Of a stretch of DNA of 64,000 nucleotides, positions 7,596-17,163 are shown one piece after another (within the stretch, counting starts at the first letter, position 1; each line of letters begins with the position of its first letter). The stretch is from NCBI RefSeq assembly GCF_004793975.1, contig NZ_SRYB01000001.1:1-64000 (forward strand). Direction: 5' to 3'. The position numbers were made by a program, and so were the translations under genes. Under the pieces are notes generated by a model that had not been told where the DNA came from, searched no databases, and was given only the letters and a program-made list of their open reading frames with translations. This DNA comes from Lepagella muris. Its GTDB lineage: Bacteria > Bacteroidota > Bacteroidia > Bacteroidales > Muribaculaceae.

Positions 7596-9047
7596 TCAGA
7601 TTAGCGCGAGACGCCTGAGCCTTGTCAGTGAATATATGCCGGATATAATCAGTATTGCGGTCATCACTGCATAGCCTGTCGTAGTGGGAATGAATGAGGC
7701 GAGGAATACGCTTGAAGTGGCTATTACTGCCATCGCCATCATCATCATCGATTGGCGTGAGAATCGGAAGGAATATAGTTTCCGGTTGACAATATAATAG
7801 ATTATCAGGCAGAGTGCATTGTCAGCCACGAGCGAGTAGCCCAATCCGGTAAGCCCGAAGAAATGGAAGAATCCGCAGCTGAGCGAAAGGGTCAGCAGGT
7901 TGCACCCTACACCCTCCATCCAGAAAAACAGTTTCTTATTACCTTTAGCGAATGAGATATAGCCGAGCGGAGTCATCAGTGCGCGGAACATTATCCCCAG
8001 TCCCATCCATCTCATCAACTCCGTGACGGGGAGAAATTCTGGCGAGAGTAGCACCCGTATGAGAAATGGGGAGGAGATTATTAGCAATCCGGAGGAGGGT
8101 CCGATGATGAGTGCGGTGACGATGAATTGACGGTTGACCACATCTCGCATCTCATCATTATCACCTACCGATTTCGACAGGCGCGGGAAATAGTCCATTG
8201 CCATCACCGCGAACACTATCCCGGCATATTGCGCCGTAACTGAGTTTGCCGCCTGATAAAGACCTACGGCATCCGTCGAGCCTGTGGAATTGATGTAGAT
8301 ATTGATGAGATATTGGGAGAGGGATTGCAGCAGGTCATTCGACATCAGCAGCATCCCCATCAATAGCAGACGCTTTATTATGGGGCGGTGGCGGCTCCAG
8401 CTGAACGGCTCCCTCTCCATTGAATATTGAGGTCGGGTAAGCACACGACGGTAGAAGATAAACAGTGTGGCTGCCAATATTATCATGGCGGGCACTATGC
8501 CGCGTGTGCCGAAGAGATAGTATAGCGGCACTCCGGCTACCAACCCCGTCACTCCCCCCACAAGCGAGGCGCGTGAGATGTTTTTCACGTCATGGAATCC
8601 CTGAAGCACCGATAGATGTCCGGTGTAAGCCACCGACAGTCCCACTGCAATGCCGAGTAGCATGAACTGCCATTGCATCGATGGGTCGCCAAACGTCAGG
8701 ATGCTTAGCCAGTGGCTGAAAACCACGCATACAAGGGCGGCAAGAACCGCCGTGAACGTTATTAGTCTACGAGCCACCGACAGGATTGTGGCGAGATTGC
8801 GCCGGTCATCGCTGGCTGCCGCCACCTCCTTCACTATGGCAAGATTCAGACCCAGTGAGGAGAAGCGTTGCAACGTCAGCGAGGAGGAGGCGAAGAGCGA
8901 CGAGACGCCCATGCCCGACGGTCCGAGAAGATATGCCACGAATTTCCCCCGAGTCACGTTGATAAGGATCTGAAGCACCTGCACGCTTCCGAAGAGAGAG
9001 ATCCCTTTCAGTATGTTTCTATAGGTGTTCTCTTCCTTTACGCGCAT
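7596..9047 (-). CDS. Polysaccharide (O-antigen) flippase, Wzx/MATE-like superfamily
   Basis: A 483-residue inner-membrane protein with about 12-14 hydrophobic segments and few charged loops, of the polysaccharide transporter (PST) family that flips lipid-linked sugar units to the periplasm. The N-terminus, with ISLFGSVQVLQILINVTRGK and the following LGPSGMGVSSLF, is typical of Bacteroidetes O-antigen translocases. The C-terminal half holds a run of hydrophobic helices ending near residue 475. It is divergent from the glycosyltransferase at 9135, with an 87-base shared upstream region. No full capsule cluster is present, so the sugar carried is unknown; lipid-linked O-antigen or a glycoprotein glycan precursor are both possible. 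Confidence 0.88.
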   Translation of the reverse strand: MRVKEENTYRNILKGISLFGSVQVLQILINVTRGKFVAYLLGPSGMGVSSLFASSSLTLQRFSSLGLNLAIVKEVAAASDDRRNLATILSVARRLITFTAVLAALVCVVFSHWLSILTFGDPSMQWQFMLLGIAVGLSVAYTGHLSVLQGFHDVKNISRASLVGGVTGLVAGVPLYYLFGTRGIVPAMIILAATLFIFYRRVLTRPQYSMEREPFSWSRHRPIIKRLLLMGMLLMSNDLLQSLSQYLINIYINSTGSTDAVGLYQAANSVTAQYAGIVFAVMAMDYFPRLSKSVGDNDEMRDVVNRQFIVTALIIGPSSGLLIISSPFLIRVLLSPEFLPVTELMRWMGLGIMFRALMTPLGYISFAKGNKKLFFWMEGVGCNLLTLSLSCGFFHFFGLTGLGYSLVADNALCLIIYYIVNRKLYSFRFSRQSMMMMAMAVIATSSVFLASFIPTTTGYAVMTAILIISGIYSLTRLRRLALI

Positions 9048-9134
9048 AAGATATGTGGGGTTGTCCGGTTATTACAAATCTTCATAACCAATTAACGGAG
9101 ATATGCCGGAAAAATTCGCTAAATTCGCGAGTAA

Positions 9135-10106
9135 ATGGAGAAAGTAAGTATAATAATACCGGTCTACAACCGGAAGGAGCTTCTTGCACGCACTTTGTCA
9201 AGCGTTGCGAAGCAGACATGGCGACCGTTGGAGGTGATAATCGTTGACAATGGTTCGGACGACGGCACCTACGAATATGCGCTTGAATGGCGTGATGCCA
9301 ACAGCGTGGAGGGTCTTCATGTGGAGGTGATGCGTGAGGAGCGCCGGGGTGCCTGCTATGCACGCAACACTGGCTTGTGTGCAGCCACCGGAAGGTTCAC
9401 TCTATTCTTCGATTCTGACGACACGATGCGCCCTACGCTCGTGGAGAGAGCGGTTAATGGGTTCCGTGACCATCCGGAGGCAGAGATTGTATGCTGGAAA
9501 TGTCTTATACACACACTTGACGGAAAAAGTAAGGTGGCTCCGTTTTATCCCGACAGGGGTATGGAGTGCCATCTCGTGCATGCTCTTCTGCGCACCCACG
9601 GATATATGGCACCGACAGAACTCTTCCGTAAGGCGGGGGGATGGAATGAGATTCTTCCATGTTGGAACGATTGGGAACTTGGGGTCAGGATGCTCCTTGC
9701 CGTCGGGGTGTCGGGGAGAGAGCGAAGGGGAAAAATTGCTGGCGTTCCGGAGATTCTTGCCGACATATATTCCCAGAAGGATTCAATCACCGGGGATAGC
9801 TTCTCTCGTAAGGTGGGTCTTTGGGAACGGAGTCTTGAAGCCGTGAGGCAGACGATATCCGCGAGTCGGTCGGAGAATAAGAGGGGGATGCTCCAGACGG
9901 TGGCATATCGCGGAATGATATTGGCAGCATGCTATAAAAAAGAGAGCAGACCCGACCTTGCGGCGGATCTGCTTAATGGTATGTCGGACGACAGAAGTCT
10001 TTCGTTGATGGCGAAGATAGTGATGAGATTGCTCTATCATTACACGGCATCAGGCGGGAGAGGGGCGTGGCGCATAGCGAGATTATTTCTTGCGCCGTCT
10101 GACTGA
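9135..10106 (+). CDS. Family 2 glycosyltransferase
   Basis: A 323-residue GT-A enzyme. Seen: KVSIIIPVYNRKELLARTL at the N-terminus, IIVDNGSDDGTYEYA for nucleotide binding, the FFDSDD metal motif near residue 95, and an ~80-residue helical C-terminus common in longer members of the family. No transmembrane segment. It probably builds a surface glycan together with the divergent flippase next door. Its last 24 bases overlap the 3' end of the GldN gene on the other strand, so the two transcripts converge. Donor sugar unknown. The ATG at 9135 begins MEKVSIIIPVYN, the standard start for the family. Confidence 0.9.
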   Translation: MEKVSIIIPVYNRKELLARTLSSVAKQTWRPLEVIIVDNGSDDGTYEYALEWRDANSVEGLHVEVMREERRGACYARNTGLCAATGRFTLFFDSDDTMRPTLVERAVNGFRDHPEAEIVCWKCLIHTLDGKSKVAPFYPDRGMECHLVHALLRTHGYMAPTELFRKAGGWNEILPCWNDWELGVRMLLAVGVSGRERRGKIAGVPEILADIYSQKDSITGDSFSRKVGLWERSLEAVRQTISASRSENKRGMLQTVAYRGMILAACYKKESRPDLAADLLNGMSDDRSLSLMAKIVMRLLYHYTASGGRGAWRIARLFLAPSD

Positions 10107-11216
10107 TTTTGCTGCCCCGCTGTTGGATGACGAGGAGGAACTTACCTTGGGCTTCTTGGTAGATGAGCGTTTCTTTGTGGCGCGTTTCTTCGCACGTGCC
10201 GCCGATGAGGGTTTCTCTTCCGACACGCTCTCTGCCTCCACTATTGTGCGTTCAGGAATAGTGTCGGCGGCTATACCCTGTTTGCTTTTCTTGGCGTCCT
10301 CTTTCTCACGCATGGCGAGATACTCCTCACGGTCGGGCACCCAAAGGTTCTTGCCATAGTTGCGCAGACGGTTGTCGATACTGTCTTGCGCACGCTTGCG
10401 GTCATCCTCGTCGGGAAACATCTGTGCCATGGAGAGGTTGCGCAGATTGCGGGTCTTATAGATATCCCCCTTATACATCGTGAGATTAAAATAATCATCT
10501 ATGGAATGTTGGGCGAGATTATTGTCGTCAGAGAGGAATACGTATTGCTGGGCGAGATAGGGGCGCAGGGCATCGAATTTCACCCAGAACATCGGATATT
10601 TCGCCTCGCCGCCGAAGTCGCCGGAGCGGTTGAGCACCGGACAAAGTGCCTCGACACGGGTCTTCATCCTGTTGGAACGGCGGTCAAACTCCCATTTCTC
10701 GATTATATAATAGTTGAGCACCTGGGTGGTCGGCACGTCCGCCTCCTCTATGACAAAACGCGGATTCTTCTCCGTAGAGCCTTTGGCTTCCTGGGCATAG
10801 ATGTCGAAACGTTGCAGCATGTCGGCGACGTTTACCTTGTATTGATCAGTAAACATCTCGCGTCCGTCAAGATATTCGTAGGCGGGAATCTTCCCATCGA
10901 CCACGAGCCGCAGGATTATACGGAAAAGATTCTCCTGCCCGTCAATCACGTCTTCCGGGAAATAGAGCGGAGAATTTTCAGGCTGCGTGAGGTCGAGCTG
11001 GCGGTAGATCTGGCGCATGTAGGAGAGATCGGCATCATGCGGCTCCTTAGTCTCAAAAAAGCCCTGCATCCTGTCGGAGATGACGGGACCACCTTGCACC
11101 CCTTTCTTCTCTTTCTCACTGCGTTTGCGCACTCCGCCTGCATTCTCCACCTGCGCATGGAGGGAAAGACCGGAGAGGAGAAGGATGATTGTCAGTATTG
11201 TTTTATTAAGAGTCAT
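10083..11216 (-). CDS. gldN: Type IX secretion component GldN/PorN
   Basis: A 377-residue periplasmic protein of the type IX secretion system, which in the family forms a ring with the lipoprotein GldK/PorK under the outer membrane. It has a signal sequence (LNKTILTIILLLSGLSLHAQ) and the GldN core: PLYFPEDVIDGQENLFRIIL, then VLNYYIIEKWEFDRRSNRMK and the YPMFWVKFDALRPYLAQ stretch. The last ~50 residues are a low-complexity basic tail rich in Lys, Arg and Ser (KKRATKKRSSTKK and more), which I do not expect in the core family and is worth noting. Last gene of the six-gene operon, 19 bases after gldM. Confidence 0.95.
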   Translation of the reverse strand: MTLNKTILTIILLLSGLSLHAQVENAGGVRKRSEKEKKGVQGGPVISDRMQGFFETKEPHDADLSYMRQIYRQLDLTQPENSPLYFPEDVIDGQENLFRIILRLVVDGKIPAYEYLDGREMFTDQYKVNVADMLQRFDIYAQEAKGSTEKNPRFVIEEADVPTTQVLNYYIIEKWEFDRRSNRMKTRVEALCPVLNRSGDFGGEAKYPMFWVKFDALRPYLAQQYVFLSDDNNLAQHSIDDYFNLTMYKGDIYKTRNLRNLSMAQMFPDEDDRKRAQDSIDNRLRNYGKNLWVPDREEYLAMREKEDAKKSKQGIAADTIPERTIVEAESVSEEKPSSAARAKKRATKKRSSTKKPKVSSSSSSNSGAAKSVRRRKK

Positions 11217-11235
11217 GATTCGGTGGGTTTTAAAT

Positions 11236-12798
11236 TCAGTTGAGTGCGACGTTGATGGGGGAGATGTCGCGTGTTATGCCGTCCGGTCCTTTCGCCTTCA
11301 CGTCAGTGATGAAGAAGTTCTTGCCGGGCTTAAGCCGCTTGAACTGTTCCTTCTGCCGACGCGAGAATGATGCACCGTCCGACACTTCCGGTATGGCATT
11401 TCCCATGGAATCGAAGAAGACGGTTGAGAACGACACCACGGTGTATGTCACGTTGAGAATGTCGTCGTCAATGGCTGCACCGAGCGATTCCGCAGCCATA
11501 AGTGCCGCCTTGGATATTTTCTTTGGTGAACCCTTATAGTGCACCACGTTGCCTTGCGCATCCTTTATCGGGATATATGGTGTAGGGTCGGGGAGCTTGC
11601 GCACCCTGAACGTCATGGAGCCGACGTTGCGGGCTGCGCCATCGGTGTTTGCCGTGACGGAGATCACCGCCTCCGAGCCTACCGTCTGCGGACGCGCTAT
11701 CCAAGAGTCACCGCTGCGTGTGAGCGTCCCGTTGGTCATGGTTGCCTGTATTGCATTCATCGGGAAGCCCGGCACGGAGATGCTGATGGGGTTGTCGATG
11801 CCGGCATACAGCACGTTCATGAGCGTCGGTGAGATGGTAGCCATAGGCTCCATGACGGTGTAGGAGGATTTGAACTCACGTCGGTCGATCGAGCCGTCAC
11901 CCTTCATCACCTCAATGTAGCCGGAATAATCGTGTGTGCCCACTGTGGTGGCGTTCAGCTCGAGCAATCCCTTGTCGTTGGGGAGTTTCGATCCGTTGAC
12001 AAAGACGGTGGGGCGTTGTGTAGTGTCGATGGCGGCAAGGACGATGTTGGCTGAGTATTTATCCCCTCTCATCACCATCTTTGAGTTGGGAATAACGTAG
12101 GCATCAAGGGAGTTCACCCTCACGTCGGAGATATCCACGTTGGTGATGAGATTGGTAAGAGCCTCACTCTCTGCCTGACGTATGTCGTTCTCAAGTTTTG
12201 TCAACAGGGTGACGGCGGCTATAGCCGGCATATTGTCGAAATTCCTGTTCTCCCATGAGTTCTCCCCCTCATCAGGTTTCCCTGTTGAGAGCATCGCCTC
12301 CATCGCTTTCCTCTTGGTCGGGTCGGTAATGAGCGAACTTACATATTCACGGAAAGCATTTACACTCTCCCTCAGTTTCTTCCCCTCATTCCTCCCGGGA
12401 CGCAGCATGGTTACGGATGCCGCTTCCAGATCGTCGAGATTCACAATCTGCTCGGGATTGGCATCATTGCCGTCAGCCTGACGGGCGATCGCCAGTTTCA
12501 GCGAGTCGATGGTAAGGCATAATGACTGCGACATATCGTGCAGACGGTCCCCCTTCTCATACCATTCCCCCACTTTCGTAGGGTTCTTATCGTAGAGTTC
12601 GCTGAGATATCTGAACTGCACCTCATTCTTGGAGGTCATGTTCCGGTTTGTGGTACGGAGCCCGTCATGCACCTGGTTAAACCCGTTGAGCACATCGCTC
12701 GAGACGTTGAGGGCGAGCATGGCGGTAAGGACGATATACATAAGGTTTATCATCCTCTGACGCGGTGACATACGGGCTACGTTGTTTCCTCCTGCCAT
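11236..12798 (-). CDS. gldM: Type IX secretion motor component GldM/PorM
   Basis: A 520-residue protein with one N-terminal membrane helix (MINLMYIVLTAMLALNVSS) and a large periplasmic part. In the family it partners with GldL in the inner membrane as a proton-driven motor and reaches across the periplasm to the GldK/GldN ring. The RMSPRQRMINLMYIVLTAML start is the GldM signature. The later domains have the beta-rich repeats expected (for example GDKYSANIVLAAIDTTQRPT). Length matches known members. It lies 15 bases after gldL and 19 before gldN, in the conserved order. Confidence 0.96.
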   Translation of the reverse strand: MAGGNNVARMSPRQRMINLMYIVLTAMLALNVSSDVLNGFNQVHDGLRTTNRNMTSKNEVQFRYLSELYDKNPTKVGEWYEKGDRLHDMSQSLCLTIDSLKLAIARQADGNDANPEQIVNLDDLEAASVTMLRPGRNEGKKLRESVNAFREYVSSLITDPTKRKAMEAMLSTGKPDEGENSWENRNFDNMPAIAAVTLLTKLENDIRQAESEALTNLITNVDISDVRVNSLDAYVIPNSKMVMRGDKYSANIVLAAIDTTQRPTVFVNGSKLPNDKGLLELNATTVGTHDYSGYIEVMKGDGSIDRREFKSSYTVMEPMATISPTLMNVLYAGIDNPISISVPGFPMNAIQATMTNGTLTRSGDSWIARPQTVGSEAVISVTANTDGAARNVGSMTFRVRKLPDPTPYIPIKDAQGNVVHYKGSPKKISKAALMAAESLGAAIDDDILNVTYTVVSFSTVFFDSMGNAIPEVSDGASFSRRQKEQFKRLKPGKNFFITDVKAKGPDGITRDISPINVALN

Positions 12799-12813
12799 TG
12801 TTCTCTTTCGGAT

Positions 12814-13797
12814 TTAATCGTTGTCTGTTCTGTCGGTCTTGACAAATGGATTCGCCCCCGGCTGACCCATCATCGGATTATGCATCCCGATGGTCATGGC
12901 GGTGATCATCTTCTCATATACGGAGTTGATCTGCTGCATGTAGCGCGCCATCTTCTCCGACTCCTCGCAATAGCGCGATGACTCGTTGGCTGACTTCTCA
13001 TACATGTCGCGTATATCCTTCAGACCACGGTTTACACGGTCGATATTGTCAAGCTGTCCCGACACGTGTTTCAACTGAATCTCATAGATGGTGTTCAGTC
13101 CGTTGAGATTACGGTTGAGGTCAGCCATCTGTTCGGCATATCCGAGCGCACTCTGCGAGATGTTGTCGGAATTATCGGTGATTGCCTTATATGATTGCAG
13201 AAGAGTCTCGCTCACCTCATTGAGTGCGCGTGTGGTCTCCTGAAGACGATCCATCTGTTCGGTCATGCGGAGAATGCTCTGGTGAAGGGTCTCAGCCTCT
13301 TCTGCCGGAATGGGAGCTGCTGTTGCTGCAGCTGTACCGCCTACTGCCGCGCCGCCACCGGATATGATGCCCGTCGCGGGCACACCTGCCGACACTATGC
13401 CGGAGAATCCTCCTCCGGCAGTGTTCTCGGCAATCTGCCCGTCTGTCGGGGCTGACTGTGCATCCCCTGCGACTACGTCGCCGGTGATGATGATGCCCGA
13501 GCCGGATTTGAAGTCGGGACGTTCGTCGGGATTCTTGGAGTCAAGCACGGGAAACACCTCTTCCCATGCGTATTCCTTCGGCGGACGGTCGAACGCCGTC
13601 AGTATGAACATGGCGATCTCTGTGCCCATGCCTATGCAGAGAAGAAGGTTGCCTCCGGGGAGATGCAGAATCTTGAAAAGTGCACCCCAGATCACGATTG
13701 CCGCTCCGATGGAGTAGGCGAAATTAAAGAAACGTTGTCCACCGGGTCCGTGAAGGAAACGCTCGATGAAATTAGCATATTTGCGAATCTTTACCAT
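12814..13797 (-). CDS. gldL: Type IX secretion motor component GldL/PorL
   Basis: A 327-residue inner-membrane protein. Two N-terminal helices (near residues 22-40 and 48-66) contain the family signature with a buried Glu in GMGTEIAMFILTAFD, the residue thought to carry protons in the GldL/GldM motor. It is followed by PPKEYAWEEVFPVL, also conserved. The rest is cytoplasmic: a Gly/Ala-rich linker (~110-165) that is longer than I expect, then a coiled coil. Four bases separate it from gldK and 15 from gldM, so the genes are co-translated. Confidence 0.96.
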   Translation of the reverse strand: MVKIRKYANFIERFLHGPGGQRFFNFAYSIGAAIVIWGALFKILHLPGGNLLLCIGMGTEIAMFILTAFDRPPKEYAWEEVFPVLDSKNPDERPDFKSGSGIIITGDVVAGDAQSAPTDGQIAENTAGGGFSGIVSAGVPATGIISGGGAAVGGTAAATAAPIPAEEAETLHQSILRMTEQMDRLQETTRALNEVSETLLQSYKAITDNSDNISQSALGYAEQMADLNRNLNGLNTIYEIQLKHVSGQLDNIDRVNRGLKDIRDMYEKSANESSRYCEESEKMARYMQQINSVYEKMITAMTIGMHNPMMGQPGANPFVKTDRTDND

Positions 13798-13801
13798 GTC
13801 T

Positions 13802-15277
13802 TTATCTCTTTTTCTTTTGGGTTCCTTTGGCGAATCCGATCTGAGAGCGAACGTTGCGGAATCCTATGTAAGATCTTTGTTCATTCTGATATTCCCACAT
13901 GCGAAGGTCGCTGCGTATGCCGCTCGCCACGTCTTTCCATGAGCCGCCACGCACGATCTTGCGCTTCATCTTGTAGGGGTCTTCCTTAGCCGCATCGTAG
14001 CGGTATTCCGGGTTTATGTCGGCGGTAAGGTTGTCGATGCTTTCCGTGAAGGCGGTTGAGGTCCATTCCGACACGTTTCCCGCCATGTCATACAGCCCGA
14101 AATCGTTGGGCGTGAATGTGCCCACCTGCGAAGTGATGACGTGTCCGTCGCGCACATAGTCGCCATCCATAGGCTTGAAGTTGGCATAGAAGCATCCGCG
14201 TTCATCGTAGGGGAGGGTTTCCTCCCAGGGATAGGGGGATTCGGAATTACCGGCACGTGCCGCATACTCCCATTCAGCCTCCGTCGGCAGACGGTATGGC
14301 TCCACATAGATGTTGTCCTTACCGAGCGAACGGCGCAGATAATCGGTGCGCCAGTTGGAGAAAGCATTTGCCTGTTCCCAGCTCACCCCTACCACCGGGT
14401 AATTATTGTAGCCGGCATGTGAGAAATACATTCTGGTGTAGGTCTCGTTGTAGGCATTGTCGAAGTCGTTGATCCAGCACGTAGTGTCGGGATAGACGTT
14501 GACGATGTAGGTGTTGACGAAATCAAAATCGCCGGTGAGCGGGCGGGTGATTGTCTCCCGTATGATTTCACCATCTTCCGAGAAGTATGCGGTGTCTTTT
14601 GAGATTACGGGTAGTTCCGTCGGCACGGGTTTGTCGGTGTTGTATTCGCGGGTCAGCGGGTCGAGGCGGTTCTTACGCTGTGCCGCCGCCGTGTGGTTGA
14701 AGATTTCGTAGCGGTAGTTGAGTTGCGTCGGGTCGAGTTCCTTTTTCCCGGTGATGGGATTTGTGCGGTATACGCTCTCGATTGCACGCTGTTCATCCTC
14801 ATTGGGGTTTCTCCATGGGATAGCCTTGCTCCAGTTGAGGTAAGGCGTCACCGGGTTCCCCTCCTTATCCTCCTCGATCTTGAAAGCCTCGTCCCCACCG
14901 TAGGCAGGGTCGGCAAGGCGTTCGCGGATAATGGAGTCGCGCACCCAGAATACGAATTGCTTGTACTTGGAGTTGGTGATCTCGGTCTCGTCCATCCAGA
15001 ACGCATCGACCGATATGCCCCGTGGGTTGGCTTTGATGCCGGTGATGGAATCATCTTTCGACGGACCCATAGCAATTGAGCCCCTATCGACGAGCACCAT
15101 ACCGTAAGGCGTAGGCTCTGCCCATGCCGATCCGCCGACTCCGGTCACTTCGCCGCCTGCTGATGAGTTGCGTGCGCTGAAGCAGGACGCCAGCATGAGC
15201 GGCATAAGCGGAATCGCGACCGCCGACAGAAGCCGGGGTGTTGAAAACGTTAAATATTTATAAAGTCTTTCGGTCAT
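13802..15277 (-). CDS. gldK: Type IX secretion lipoprotein GldK/PorK
   Basis: A 491-residue outer-membrane lipoprotein that with GldN forms the periplasmic ring of the type IX system. It has a signal ending in the lipobox LMLASC (Cys32) and a formylglycine-generating-enzyme-like (FGE/SUMF1) fold: DAFWMDETEITNSKYKQFV near the start of the domain, VVGVSWEQANAFSNWRT and LPTEAEWEYAARAGN in the middle, NDFGLYDMAGNVSEWTSTAF, and KIVRGGSWKD at the end. GldK uses this fold structurally, not as an enzyme. Third gene of the operon, 11 bases after porP. Confidence 0.96.
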   Translation of the reverse strand: MTERLYKYLTFSTPRLLSAVAIPLMPLMLASCFSARNSSAGGEVTGVGGSAWAEPTPYGMVLVDRGSIAMGPSKDDSITGIKANPRGISVDAFWMDETEITNSKYKQFVFWVRDSIIRERLADPAYGGDEAFKIEEDKEGNPVTPYLNWSKAIPWRNPNEDEQRAIESVYRTNPITGKKELDPTQLNYRYEIFNHTAAAQRKNRLDPLTREYNTDKPVPTELPVISKDTAYFSEDGEIIRETITRPLTGDFDFVNTYIVNVYPDTTCWINDFDNAYNETYTRMYFSHAGYNNYPVVGVSWEQANAFSNWRTDYLRRSLGKDNIYVEPYRLPTEAEWEYAARAGNSESPYPWEETLPYDERGCFYANFKPMDGDYVRDGHVITSQVGTFTPNDFGLYDMAGNVSEWTSTAFTESIDNLTADINPEYRYDAAKEDPYKMKRKIVRGGSWKDVASGIRSDLRMWEYQNEQRSYIGFRNVRSQIGFAKGTQKKKR

Positions 15278-15288
15278 TATGTTAAGCG

Positions 15289-16293
15289 TTACATTATTCT
15301 GATGGATCGGTGTTTATTTCGGTTTTTGCCTGACATATCGATTTTCAGTCTGAATCCCGCCACAATCTCATGGCTGCCTGACGACACTTTTGCAATTGAT
15401 GATGTCGGATAGTCGTAGGCATAGCCGATGAAGAAGTTCTTGAACTCGGCACCCGCCATTATAGATACGGCATCATCCCAGCGGTAGCCTATCCCGACGA
15501 AGAGAAATCGGTTGTAGGTGGCTCTAAGGGTCAATGCTGCCGACAATTTGCTGAAATCAGTCATCATGAGCAGGGACGGCTGCAATAAGAATAACGTGTT
15601 TCTCAATGCAATATTGCCGCCGGCGTCAAAATATAGTGTGCGATTCAGGTTTGTCTCATATTGCAGGGTCTCGGTTGATTCCGACCCCTCTATCTCCATC
15701 TTTACGGTAGGGGCGGTGAGGTGCATGCCGGATAATCCGATATGGAAGAGAGGATGGGTATAGGAGAGCCCAAGAGAGGCATCTAATGCGTTTCCGGTGA
15801 GATCCTGCTTCGGAATGGAGGGATCTTCCGGTTCGTGATAATCGTCATCGTCGGGTATGTAGGCATCGGTGGCACGGAAACGAGAGTTGTAGTAGCCGAG
15901 TTGCAGCCCGATGCCGAGTTGTCCCTTGAGGAATTTGAGCTTGTAGCTCCCCTGTGCCGAGATTAGTAGATTGGAGAAGAGTCCGATGCTCTCCTGAAGC
16001 ATGGTGACTCCTGCGCCCACTCGCTTGTTGAATACCTTGAAGGGCATGTCGGCGGTGGCGACAAAGCTTTTAGGCGCGTTGGTGATTCCTATCCATTGCA
16101 GGCGTCCCGCACCACGGATACGGAGCCAGTCGGTGTCGCCTGTCGCTGCCGGATTGTAGAGGGTGGGGAGTGCCCAATGCTGGGTGAAGAGAGGGTCGTT
16201 CTGGGCATACGCTGCCGATGCCGACAGAAGTCCCAACAATATCAGAGGGAGAAGCCGGAGCGTCGTCGTTATTTTGCGTGATAGGTTGCTCAT
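15289..16293 (-). CDS. porP: Type IX secretion outer-membrane protein PorP/SprF family
   Basis: A 334-residue outer-membrane beta-barrel with signal peptide (cleavage after SASAAYAQ) followed by the family mark DPLFTQHWALPTLYNPAATG. PorP links the GldK/N ring to the outer membrane and often to surface adhesins. The remaining sequence shows alternating beta-strand patterns. Position directly upstream of gldK is the conserved Bacteroidetes arrangement. Its ATG overlaps the stop of the upstream PorT-like gene by 4 bases. Confidence 0.93.
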   Translation of the reverse strand: MSNLSRKITTTLRLLPLILLGLLSASAAYAQNDPLFTQHWALPTLYNPAATGDTDWLRIRGAGRLQWIGITNAPKSFVATADMPFKVFNKRVGAGVTMLQESIGLFSNLLISAQGSYKLKFLKGQLGIGLQLGYYNSRFRATDAYIPDDDDYHEPEDPSIPKQDLTGNALDASLGLSYTHPLFHIGLSGMHLTAPTVKMEIEGSESTETLQYETNLNRTLYFDAGGNIALRNTLFLLQPSLLMMTDFSKLSAALTLRATYNRFLFVGIGYRWDDAVSIMAGAEFKNFFIGYAYDYPTSSIAKVSSGSHEIVAGFRLKIDMSGKNRNKHRSIRIM

Positions 16294-17051
16294 TCGAAAT
16301 AGAAGGTGAGTACGACCATATTTGATTTTACTTTCGATAGGGCTTGCGTCATCTTGAACGACTCCGGATCATCCGTCAGGTCCGGACGCTCATGATGCAG
16401 TATGTCGGTCAGTCCGAAGCAGAACTTTATCTCTGGATTCAGTTTGAAGAAGGGGAGATAGAAATCGGCTCCCAGTCCGACGCATAGATAGGCGTCGGAT
16501 GAATTGAAGAGGAGCGGCTCGGTGCGTTTCTTGCTGACGTCAAACGTGGCCATAGCTCCTGCCGACACGTAGGGACGCACGTTGCGCATACGGTCGCCTG
16601 AGATCTTCAGGTCGAGCGGTACAACGACGTATGCCGATTTCACGTCCTGACGGTTGAGCTTGTCACCGAGGGCATCCTGCATCACTACCCCCTTACTCCC
16701 GAAATACATTCCCGGAGTGAGGCGAAGGTCGAGATATTTGTGCAGACGAAGGCTGGCAAGCACGTTAACGCAGAATCCGGGTGAGAAGGAGGGCACCTCA
16801 GCCACCCATTTCTCCCCGTCGTCGGTCATTAGTCCGTTGTGGGTGAACGATAGGTCCTGCACGTGCATCCCGACAGAGAAACCAAGGTGCCAGGGCTTCA
16901 GGTCGGCATACGGACGGTTGAGAATCTTGTCGCCCGGCTTGGCGATTATCTCCGGAACGACGGAAATAATCATTACCAGGAGAAAAACGAGACGCAAGGG
17001 TAAGAACTTTATATTGCTGAAGAACTTTATATTTCTAATGTCGGTTATCAT
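16290..17051 (-). CDS. PorT-family outer-membrane beta-barrel protein
   Basis: A 253-residue exported beta-barrel that begins the operon. After a signal sequence (FLPLRLVFLLVMIISVVPEI) comes KPWHLGFSVGMHVQDLSF, the PorT-type opening with KPxHxGFxxG. Later strands such as LRLTPGMYFGSKGV and YVVVPLDLKISGDRMRNVRP also fit PorT, a protein needed for type IX secretion in Porphyromonas. The frame is open upstream to 17204, but that would run into the dGTPase gene on the other strand; the ATG at 17051 gives a normal signal peptide. A 4-base ATGA overlap with porP indicates coupling. PorT is unlinked to porPKLMN in P. gingivalis as I recall, so this could be a paralogue. Confidence 0.8.
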   Translation of the reverse strand: MITDIRNIKFFSNIKFLPLRLVFLLVMIISVVPEIIAKPGDKILNRPYADLKPWHLGFSVGMHVQDLSFTHNGLMTDDGEKWVAEVPSFSPGFCVNVLASLRLHKYLDLRLTPGMYFGSKGVVMQDALGDKLNRQDVKSAYVVVPLDLKISGDRMRNVRPYVSAGAMATFDVSKKRTEPLLFNSSDAYLCVGLGADFYLPFFKLNPEIKFCFGLTDILHHERPDLTDDPESFKMTQALSKVKSNMVVLTFYFE

Positions 17052-17163
17052 GTGGTAAGCAGATGCCAAAATATTTTGACATCTATATGTAATAACGTTG
17101 TAGACAACTTGGATATTGTCACAATATTTGACAGATAAAATGGTTAAAAAATAAAAACGAGAT

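Noticed and set aside
10386..11243. 285-codon plus-strand open frame opposite gldN
   Set aside because: gldN has a signal peptide, family motifs and operon context; the opposite frame has none.
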